This document shows, in pieces, positions 22,685 through 31,079 of a DNA stretch of 64,000 bases. The stretch spans positions 2,170,001 to 2,234,000 of the forward strand of contig NZ_CP076326.1 in NCBI RefSeq assembly GCF_018771565.1. Reading direction: 5' to 3'. The first letter of the stretch is position 1; each line of letters opens with the position of its first letter. The position numbers and the translations under genes are program-made. The notes under the pieces were generated by a model. That model saw only the letters and a program-made list of their open reading frames with translations. It made no database searches and was not told the origin of the DNA. Origin of the DNA: Thermoflexus hugenholtzii (GTDB lineage Bacteria; Chloroflexota; Anaerolineae; Thermoflexales; Thermoflexaceae).

Positions 22685-24394
22685 TCCTCAATCGAACCAG
22701 CGTGGGATTGAAACCACTTCATCCGGCACAACAGGCGAGTGTTTACACCACGATCCTCAATCGAACCAGCGTGGGATTGAAACGGCGGATCGGGCTGTTA
22801 CGGTGTTCGAGAATACTGTTCCTCAATCGAACCAGCGTGGGATTGAAACACGAGGGAGTACGAGGGGGAGGCGACTCCGACCCCTCTCCTCAATCGAACC
22901 AGCGTGGGATTGAAACGGGGGTAGGGGTCGGAGCCGGGGTCAGGAACGGGGTCGTCCTCAATCGAACCAGCGTGGGATTGAAACTGTGGCGTTGGAAGTC
23001 AAGAAGCAGGTAGAGGATAGGTCCTCAATCGAACCAGCGTGGGATTGAAACTGGCGTCCTGGATATGGTGAAGGCAATTGTGGTCATTTCCTCAATCGAA
23101 CCAGCGTGGGATTGAAACGCAGGCGCGTCTTGCCGGCTGGGCAACACGCCTATGCCGTCCTCAATCGAACCAGCGTGGGATTGAAACTAAACTCCACGAT
23201 CTCGTTGCCGTCCTCAGCCGGATCTCCTCAATCGAACCAGCGTGGGATTGAAACAAAACCAGCCGGGTGAAGGCCTGGCTGACGGATTTGTCCTCAATCG
23301 AACCAGCGTGGGATTGAAACTGGGTTCACTTGACGGTAGCGACATATCTGAAACTGCTCCTCAATCGAACCAGCGTGGGATTGAAACCGGACCCTGATAC
23401 CCAACCGCTCTTCCACCCTCCTCTCCTCAATCGAACCAGCGTGGGATTGAAACCACTCAAGCCAATCAGGATCACGGGACCAACCCGCCCTCCTCAATCG
23501 AACCAGCGTGGGATTGAAACTCTATCCCACCGCCGTCTTCACTACGACTCGCGTTCCCTCCTCAATCGAACCAGCGTGGGATTGAAACCACTTTTGCGTT
23601 CTCGTTCGTCAGCACCAGCATCTCATTCCTCAATCGAACCAGCGTGGGATTGAAACTGGACGATGGGCGGGAATGAATACGGCCAGTAGGCCTCTCCTCA
23701 ATCGAACCAGCGTGGGATTGAAACCAGTAGGGCTCCGCATAGATCCGAACATCCTCCCCGTTCCTCAATCGAACCAGCGTGGGATTGAAACGACGGTTGG
23801 ACGTGGGGCCCTCCCATCCCCGGGCAGGTCCTCAATCGAACCAGCGTGGGATTGAAACCCGCCCGCCCGGGAGCCGCAGCCGCAGCCCATCCGTTCCTCA
23901 ATCGAACCAGCGTGGGATTGAAACCCTTCACGAACAGGGCCTCCTCGATCGCGGAGAGAAGTCCTCAATCGAACCAGCGTGGGATTGAAACTCCCGGTCC
24001 CGATGGTGGAGGCGCTCGCGAAGGCAATTCCTCAATCGAACCAGCGTGGGATTGAAACCCGGGCTCCTCACCTGCGCCGAAACGATCTCCACCATCCTCA
24101 ATCGAACCAGCGTGGGATTGAAACTCAGCTGTGGAAAACTTGCTACCACTGCAAATTCAAATCCTCAATCGAACCAGCGTGGGATTGAAACCGATTAGCG
24201 CCAATCGGGAGCTACGAAGGGAGCGCGTCCTCAATCGAACCAGCGTGGGATTGAAACCCTGCATGCGCCTGCCACCGAATTCTCGTCACTGGTCGCGTCC
24301 TCAATCGAACCAGCGTGGGATTGAAACGCTGGGAGAACGCCTGGCGGACCGACTCCACGATCTGTCCTCAATCGAACCAGCGTGGGATTGAAAC

Positions 24395-25093
24395 GGCGGC
24401 TCGCGAGGTTCTCCACGGCGGATATCAGCGTCCTCAATCGAACCAGCGTGGGATTGAAACAACGTTAAAGGAAAGTCGCCAAACGTTAAAGGATTCTCCT
24501 CAATCGAACCAGCGTGGGATTGAAACTCCCGGACTTCGGCGAGCGAAGAAGCGGGAAAAACGTCCTCAATCGAACCAGCGTGGGATTGAAACGTTTTGAT
24601 TGTCATTGCAGGCTTGACGGTGCTCTACATCCTCAATCGAACCAGCGTGGGATTGAAACCGCAATCATGCGATCGCGTGCCTCCGCGAGATACCGGCCTC
24701 AATCGAACCAGCGTGGGATTGAAACCGGATTCATTGAGCACCTTCAGTGCCCGCAGGATCCATCCTCAATCGAACCAGCGTGGGATTGAAACTTATCGCG
24801 GGCGATGTTGATCACCTCATCGCCCACCGCCTCAATCGAACCAGCGTGGGATTGAAACTGAAGAGGCGCGGAGGATGTGGATAACCGGCGAGCTGCCCTC
24901 AATCGAACCAGCGTGGGATTGAAACGGCGGCTCGCGAGGTTCTCCACGGCGGATATCAGCGTCCTCAATCGAACCAGCGTGGGATTGAAACAACGTTAAA
25001 GGAAAGTCGCCAAACGTTAAAGGATTCTCCTCAATCGAACCAGCGTGGGATTGAAACTCCCGGACTTCGGCGAGCGAAGAAGCGGGAAAAACG
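24395..25093 (+). repeat. Dispersed duplication of a three-spacer block
   Basis: Block 24395-24562 (spacers starting GGCGGCTCGC, AACGTTAAAG, TCCCGGACTT) recurs identically at 24926-25093, about 530 bp away. The three repeats following the copied spacers have T as first base, whereas their neighbours in the second location mostly have G or C. This indicates copying from the T-type zone into the G-type zone. Confidence 0.93.
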
Positions 25094-27637
25094 TCCTCAA
25101 TCGAACCAGCGTGGGATTGAAACGGAGGAGATCTACCGCCATCTGGCGCCCTACATCGCCCTCAATCGAACCAGCGTGGGATTGAAACCGCAGCGCTTCC
25201 GCTTCCTCCGCACGAAGCGCCGCGCCTCAATCGAACCAGCGTGGGATTGAAACTGGATTACGTTCGAACATGCGGGGGGCAATCGTGATGCCTCAATCGA
25301 ACCAGCGTGGGATTGAAACCCTAACACCGGGGCCCGCGGCGCGGTCATCCGCGACGCCTCAATCGAACCAGCGTGGGATTGAAACGGGCGCGGCGCGAGA
25401 GGCCTGTCCTTCGCTCCAATGTCCTCAATCGAACCAGCGTGGGATTGAAACATTCCAGACCCGTTCGACCCACACGAATCCCAGCCCCCCTCAATCGAAC
25501 CAGCGTGGGATTGAAACGTGCGCTTGGGGGCTCCGGCGTGGGCGATCCGGGTGGCCTCAATCGAACCAGCGTGGGATTGAAACCGCGGTAGACCTCGACC
25601 GCGCGGGAGTATTTGTCGACCCTCAATCGAACCAGCGTGGGATTGAAACCGCGATCATGCGATCGCGGGCCTCCCCGACGTAGCGGGCCTCAATCGAACC
25701 AGCGTGGGATTGAAACGAAGGCCCGGTCGGCCAGCTGAGAGCGCTTGAAGTAAGCCTCAATCGAACCAGCGTGGGATTGAAACGGGGATGCGGGCCACAA
25801 ACTCCCACTTGACGGCCTGGGCCTCAATCGAACCAGCGTGGGATTGAAACGTGAGCAGCTCCAGTTCCGGGAAGGGCGCGAACTTCGCCTCAATCGAACC
25901 AGCGTGGGATTGAAACTTGTTGAAGGAGCGAAAGTTCAGGTGCAGCGGGGAGAGCCTCAATCGAACCAGCGTGGGATTGAAACTCTATCTGCTCTTCTTT
26001 GCTCGGCGCCGGCGGGGGGCCTCAATCGAACCAGCGTGGGATTGAAACTTCTCGTCCTTCGGCGAGATGACGAGATACCGGGGGGCCTCAATCGAACCAG
26101 CGTGGGATTGAAACGATGATATCGATCAGGTGATGGGCTTCCGCATCCAGGCCTCAATCGAACCAGCGTGGGATTGAAACTGCTCATCGGCGGTGAGAGG
26201 GTCTTGGGGATTCTCGAGGCCTCAATCGAACCAGCGTGGGATTGAAACTCAGAAAGCCGATGATAAACCGGTGAAGATGATACTTGCCTCAATCGAACCA
26301 GCGTGGGATTGAAACTTCAGCTGGCCGGGGTGCGACAATCTCCCGCCCGGAGCCTCAATCGAACCAGCGTGGGATTGAAACGGATCCGGACCCTCAGCAC
26401 AGTTCCGTCCTTCTTGCAGCCTCAATCGAACCAGCGTGGGATTGAAACGATCGCCGGCCGGGACGGCCACCACCGACGGCAGAAGGCCTCAATCGAACCA
26501 GCGTGGGATTGAAACAGGAACCAGCAAGTATCGCCCTCCGCGGCTACGACGCCTCAATCGAACCAGCGTGGGATTGAAACTGGAGTGTGTAGACCAGGGC
26601 GCGGCGCGAGAGGCCCGTGCCTCAATCGAACCAGCGTGGGATTGAAACAAACGAGCATATCCGGGATGCCGGTGTGCTTTGTGGCCTCAATCGAACCAGC
26701 GTGGGATTGAAACCGCATCCGGCATCGCTTATCCTCCCAGTGCTGGAGTAGCCTCAATCGAACCAGCGTGGGATTGAAACAGGGCGGCCTGGAAGGGGGA
26801 CAGGTAGATGGGAATCGAGGCCTCAATCGAACCAGCGTGGGATTGAAACGTGTTTTCCAATGAAGGCGGCCAGGTCCTCCAAGGGGGAGCCTCAATCGAA
26901 CCAGCGTGGGATTGAAACAGCCAATGGCAGTGAGATCCACCGACGGCGGGAACCAGCCTCAATCGAACCAGCGTGGGATTGAAACAATCGTGTCCAGGGG
27001 AGAGATACATTGCACCGCCAGAGCCTCAATCGAACCAGCGTGGGATTGAAACCAGTATGTGAACCACCGAGGGGAAGGTGTTTGGTAGCCGCCTCAATCG
27101 AACCAGCGTGGGATTGAAACTAGCTTCCGAGCGGGATCGCGCGATACCGAGGAACCAGGCCTCAATCGAACCAGCGTGGGATTGAAACGCGGGGGCGGCG
27201 GCGGCGGGATCACGGGAAGATACCCGCCTCAATCGAACCAGCATGGGATTGAAACCCCGGCCGGGACGCTGAGGATCTCGAATCCCTCCAGCGCCTCAAT
27301 CGAACCAGCGTGGGATTGAAACTCGGAGGTCGGGCTGCAGCAGAACGAATACGTCTTCCGCCTCAATCGAACCAGCGTGGGATTGAAACTGGGACCTGGC
27401 CAGGGTAAAAGCCCTGATACAGACGAGCCTCAATCGAACCAGCGTGGGATTGAAACCGAGCTAGATCAAAGCGGGCAAGCGCGCGAGGAGGAATGCTCCG
27501 AGGACAGAGGGCGAGAATCGGAAGAGGCGCCGCATGCCGGAACCCCTTATCCGTCGTGCTCCCCGGCCCGGAAGCGCACCGGGAGAACGACGACCGAACC
27601 CGCCTCTAAGATACCACACGAACGATTCGGGACGGGC

Positions 27638-28597
27638 TCAGGGTTCGGGCTCCCCTTCCTCCTCGGGCGCCTCCGGGAGGCGAAGGGCAGGATGACGGCG
27701 GACCGCCCATATGAGCAGCGGCACCAGCAGGCCCAACAGCGGGAAACCCGCCGGCAGGCGCGGCGCCCCCGCAAAGCGATCCAGGTTCCACAGCATCACG
27801 ATCAGGCTCAGCCAGACCGCGCTGAAGTTAGGCCACGGATCCACGCTCCGCATCCAGCGCAACCCCGGGATCCGACGACGGGTGAAGGGCCAGAAGAGGT
27901 TGCTCCCCATCCACCCCAGCTGGTCCTCCACGATGTGCAACGCATACCCCAGCCCCACCATCACCCCCGGCCACCCCCCTCCGATCGCCCCCACGCCCAT
28001 CCCCAAGACGGCCGCCAGCACCAGCGAATGGCTCCACGCGCGATGCCAGGGGAGGAACTCCACCCGCACCGCCTTCCCTTCCGGGCAGAAGGCCAGCGAA
28101 GGCCCCGAGAAGACGTCCACCGTGATCTCCGGATCGTAGTCATACCGCACGGGAACCGGGAGGGGACGGCGGGCCCGCCCGCCCGCTCCCTCGCTCCCCG
28201 GGATCGGCCGCCCGCCGGTGTTCACCACCGGGCCCACCTCCACCTCCACCGCCCCACCCCCGATGTCGAACCGCACCCGGTAGCGCCGCCAGGCGTCCGG
28301 CCCCAGGCGCAGGGTGTGCAACATCAGGCGGACCGCCCGCCCCTCCCGCCAGGCCATCGCCACCGCCGCCACAATCCCCTCCGCGATGACCCCGGGATCC
28401 GGCGGATCCGCTTCGAAATCCACGGAGAGATCCGGCTGCTCCAGCCATCGGGCGAGACGGAAATCCAGGGCGTCCGGGAGCAACGCGGCGATCCCGGCCA
28501 GGGCAGGCCAGATCGCCCCCCGGGCCGCCGCCTGCACCACCTCGGGGAAAAACGTGGCCGCGGCAAGGGCGGAGATGAAGTGGGTGAAGCCCTTCAT
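27638..28597 (-). CDS. Membrane-bound metal-dependent hydrolase (YdjM-like)
   Basis: 319-aa protein with several hydrophobic segments. MKGFTHFISALAAATFFP at the N-terminus and HRAWSHSLVLAAVLGMGVGAIGGG near residue 200 resemble the YdjM/LexA-regulated inner-membrane hydrolase family (PF04307), whose His residues are thought to bind metal. The region between carries a long non-membrane insert (about 60-185). The start at 28597 is chosen to match the family's N-terminus; an in-frame ATG at 28627 is possible. The gene converges on the distal end of the CRISPR array; 27457-27637 between them shows nothing recognisable. Confidence 0.7.
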   Translation of the reverse strand: MKGFTHFISALAAATFFPEVVQAAARGAIWPALAGIAALLPDALDFRLARWLEQPDLSVDFEADPPDPGVIAEGIVAAVAMAWREGRAVRLMLHTLRLGPDAWRRYRVRFDIGGGAVEVEVGPVVNTGGRPIPGSEGAGGRARRPLPVPVRYDYDPEITVDVFSGPSLAFCPEGKAVRVEFLPWHRAWSHSLVLAAVLGMGVGAIGGGWPGVMVGLGYALHIVEDQLGWMGSNLFWPFTRRRIPGLRWMRSVDPWPNFSAVWLSLIVMLWNLDRFAGAPRLPAGFPLLGLLVPLLIWAVRRHPALRLPEAPEEEGEPEP

Positions 28598-28620
28598 CGA
28601 GGCATCCTGTGCGGCGCGCT

Positions 28621-28635
28621 CTATCATGATGATAG
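28621..28635. promoter_or_regulatory. Short palindrome upstream of the membrane hydrolase
   Basis: CTATCATGATGATAG is a 6+3+6 palindrome 24 nt before the hydrolase start, in the 88-nt gap after the glycosyltransferase gene. It is operator-like; no regulator can be named. Confidence 0.25.
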
Positions 28636-28685
28636 CCGGCTGGCCATGCCTTCCCCGGAGACCGGGACCACAGCGAGCCGTCGTC

Positions 28686-29900
28686 CTACCGGGGGAGGAG
28701 GGGACGGACGATGGCCTCGAGGGGCGCCAGGGTCTGTTCCCAGTCGTAACGGGCGACGGCCAGGCGGCGCGCGGCCTCCCCCAGCTGCCGGCGACGGGCC
28801 TCATCCGTGGCTAAGGCGATCATCGCCTCGGCGAACGCCTCCCCATCGGCCAGCCACACATGCTCCTGATCCCGCACCGTTAACCCCTCGCACCCCATCG
28901 GGGTGCTGACAATGGCTTTCCCCATCGCCATCGCCTCCAGGACCTTGAGGCGGGTCCCCCCGCCGGCCCGCAGGGGCGCCACATAGACCGTCGCGGCAGC
29001 CAGATACGGCCGCACGTCGGGCACTTCCCCGACCACCTCCACGCCCGGGATCTCACTGAGGGCGCGCACCGCCGGAGCCGGGCGCCGGCCGACCAGGAAC
29101 AGGCGCGCCGCGGGGAGGGCCGCTCGCACCCGAGGCCAGACGGCCCGGGCCAGCCAGAGGGCCGCGTCGATGTTCGGCCGGTAGTCCATCGACCCGGTGA
29201 ACACGAAGGCCGGTTCCGGGAGCGGAGCCGGCGGGACCGCCTCGGGCCGGAAGAACGCGGTGTCCACCCCGTTGGGCGCCACCACCGGCATGCGGGCCAT
29301 CCCCAGGGCATGGAGATCCCGGGCGTCGGGCTCCGAGACCGCGATCACCGCGTCCACGCCGCGCACCACCCAGGCCTCGTAGCGGCGGAGCCGCCGGGCC
29401 TGGATCCCCGAATAGAGCGCCCCGATCCATCGCCGCGGATCGCGCTGATCCGCCCGGAACAACCGTTCCTGCAGCCGGTATTCGGCGTTCAGCTCATCCA
29501 GGAGGAGGAAGGGACGGGATCCCGGGGGGCGCGGGAGCAGGGCCTCCACGGCCCAGGCCATCTCCAGCCCCTCGATGAGGATGAGGGCGACCGAGCCCCG
29601 GGCCAGGAGCGCCCGCATCCCCTCCACCAGGGCGGGGGTCCGATATCGGAAGGCGAGATCAGGCCGCGAGGAGGTCAGCAGCTGGCGCAGCCGGACCGGG
29701 AGGGGGCGCGGACGCCAGGGGAACAGCCGGATCTCGTGGGTCAGGGCCTGCCAGGAGGGCGGCGGCGGCCCCGGGCGCTCCGAGAGGGCCAGCACGGTGA
29801 CCGGCCCCAGCCGGGCCAGCCGGCGCAACACGTGGAAGGCCCGGATGGAGCCTCCTTTATTAGGGGGATCCGGGAGCTCGGGGGCCAGGAACAGGATCAC
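28686..29900 (-). CDS. Glycosyltransferase family 4
   Basis: 404-aa GT-B fold enzyme transferring a sugar from a nucleotide-sugar donor, probably in cell-surface glycan synthesis. The N-terminal acceptor domain starts ILFLAPELPDPPNKGGSIRAFHVLRRLARLG. The C-terminal donor domain has VFTGSMDYRPNIDA and RAGGGTRLKVLEAMAMGKAIVSTPMGCEG, including the E-x7-E-like donor motif. GTG at 29900, with GAGGT about 4 nt upstream, gives the usual family start; a TTG at 29921 is an alternative. A REP element lies between it and the second glycosyltransferase gene. Confidence 0.85.
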   Translation of the reverse strand: MILFLAPELPDPPNKGGSIRAFHVLRRLARLGPVTVLALSERPGPPPPSWQALTHEIRLFPWRPRPLPVRLRQLLTSSRPDLAFRYRTPALVEGMRALLARGSVALILIEGLEMAWAVEALLPRPPGSRPFLLLDELNAEYRLQERLFRADQRDPRRWIGALYSGIQARRLRRYEAWVVRGVDAVIAVSEPDARDLHALGMARMPVVAPNGVDTAFFRPEAVPPAPLPEPAFVFTGSMDYRPNIDAALWLARAVWPRVRAALPAARLFLVGRRPAPAVRALSEIPGVEVVGEVPDVRPYLAAATVYVAPLRAGGGTRLKVLEAMAMGKAIVSTPMGCEGLTVRDQEHVWLADGEAFAEAMIALATDEARRRQLGEAARRLAVARYDWEQTLAPLEAIVRPLLPR

Positions 29901-29928
29901 GCTGACCTCGATCCTGAGCAAAAGTGGG

Positions 29929-29950
29929 TCGCGGCTGAAGCCGCTCCTAC
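29929..29950. repeat. Single REP-like element
   Basis: TCGCGGCTGAAG..CGCTCCTAC, the same family as at 1576 and 47093, in the short gap between two glycosyltransferase genes. The GCGGCT/AGCCGC stem could form in the transcript. Confidence 0.7.
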
Positions 29951-29960
29951 CAGATGATGT

Positions 29961-31079
29961 TTAACGGCCGAGAACGCGGCGGTAAACCGCCCAGGTCTCG
30001 GCGGCGGCGCGGTCCCAGGAGAAAGCGGCGGACCGCTCCAGCCCCTGGCGGCGCATCCGCTCCCGCTGCGCCGCGTCCTCTAAGAGCGCCTCCATGGCTT
30101 CGGCCCAGCGCGATTCATCTTCGGCGGGCAGGACCATCCCCGCCTCTCCCACCACCTCGGGCAGCGCCCCCCGGTCGCTGACCACCACCGGGGTGCCGCA
30201 GGCCATGGCCTCCAGGGCCGGCAGGCCGAAGCCTTCATACAGCGAGGGGAAGGCCAGGAAGGCCGCCCCGTTGTAGAGGATCGCCAGGGTTTGATCGTCC
30301 GGCCCCTCGATCCAGCGCAGATGATCGGCGATGTGCAGGCGGTGGGGCCATTCCAGGATCTCCTGATACAGCCAGCCCCGCCGGCCGGCCAGCACCAGGG
30401 GCGGGGCGTCCGGGCGGCGCTCCCGCAACCGGGCATACGCCCGCAACAGCATGGGGATGTTCTTCCGGGGCTCCCAGGTCCCGACGAACAGCACATACCC
30501 CGGCTCCAGGCTCAGGCGCGCCAGAGCTTCCCGCACCTGCTCCGGGGGAAGCGGGCGGCACACCGCGCTGGCCCCCTCGTAGATCACCGTGATCCGGTCC
30601 TCCGGAACCCCCAGGTGAGCGATGAGGTCCGCTCGGGTGGTCCAGGAGACGGCGATGATGTGATCGGCCACGGCCACCGCCCGCTCGATCTGCCCGGCGT
30701 AGTAGCGCCGGCTCTCCCCCGTCATGAAATTCGGATACTTCAGGAAGTGCAGGTCGTGAACCGTGATGACCTTCCGGAACGACCCGGAGAACGGGGGGAT
30801 GAAGTCGGGGCTGTGGAGCATGGCCACCCGCCGCAGGCTCACCTCCAGCGGCCACACATGCTGCTCCCAGCGATGATGCGGAGGGGTCCAGGCATGGGCG
30901 ACCCGCACCTGAGGCCCGGCGGCCCAGGTGTTGGGGTCCTTGCGGCTCTGGAAGATCACCAGGCGGACGTCGGGATCGTGGATGACCTGGGGGAGTCGGG
31001 AGGCCAGCTCCAGGATGTAACGGGCGATGCCTTCCCGTCGATATGCCAGCAACCGGGCGTCCAATCCGATCCGTATCAT
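29961..31079 (-). CDS. Glycosyltransferase family 4 (mannosyltransferase-like)
   Basis: 372-aa GT4 enzyme. IRIGLDARLLAYRREGIARYILEL at the start is typical of this branch. The donor half has GYVLFVGTWEPRKNIPMLLRAYARL, AFLAFPSLYEGFGLPALEAMACGTPVVVS and a GEAGMVLPAED segment. The start ATG (31079) overlaps the stop of the upstream sensor gene by 4 nt (ATGA), indicating translational coupling. With the neighbouring glycosyltransferase it suggests synthesis of a surface glycan or glycolipid under the sensor's influence. Confidence 0.88.
   Translation of the reverse strand: MIRIGLDARLLAYRREGIARYILELASRLPQVIHDPDVRLVIFQSRKDPNTWAAGPQVRVAHAWTPPHHRWEQHVWPLEVSLRRVAMLHSPDFIPPFSGSFRKVITVHDLHFLKYPNFMTGESRRYYAGQIERAVAVADHIIAVSWTTRADLIAHLGVPEDRITVIYEGASAVCRPLPPEQVREALARLSLEPGYVLFVGTWEPRKNIPMLLRAYARLRERRPDAPPLVLAGRRGWLYQEILEWPHRLHIADHLRWIEGPDDQTLAILYNGAAFLAFPSLYEGFGLPALEAMACGTPVVVSDRGALPEVVGEAGMVLPAEDESRWAEAMEALLEDAAQRERMRRQGLERSAAFSWDRAAAETWAVYRRVLGR

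Larger units (their letters stand above)
9361..27456 (+). CRISPR. Giant CRISPR array, 271 repeats and 270 spacers (hand count)
   Basis: A 30-nt repeat beginning TCCTCAATCG and ending GGGATTGAAAC alternates with spacers of about 34-40 nt (mean period 66.8 nt) for 18.1 kb without interruption. The first repeat is 9361-9390 and the last 27427-27456. The repeat is almost invariant except its first base: mostly T up to about 24.65 kb, mixed to 25.65 kb, and G in the last 27 repeats. One internal substitution (GCATGGG) is seen near 27242. ATTGAAAC at the 3' end is typical of type I-A/B/D and III repeats and sets the orientation; the leader is on the left. No cas gene is present in the window, so the type is not determined. 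Open frames on both strands are produced by the repeat and are not genes. Confidence 0.99.

Noticed and set aside
9284-27435. More than one hundred open frames of 60-140 codons on both strands, with recurring motifs such as QSNQRGIET, FNPTLVRLR and SHAGSIE
   Set aside because: They are translations of the CRISPR repeat in different frames; the repeating peptide is the repeat itself and spacer-derived residues are unrelated.
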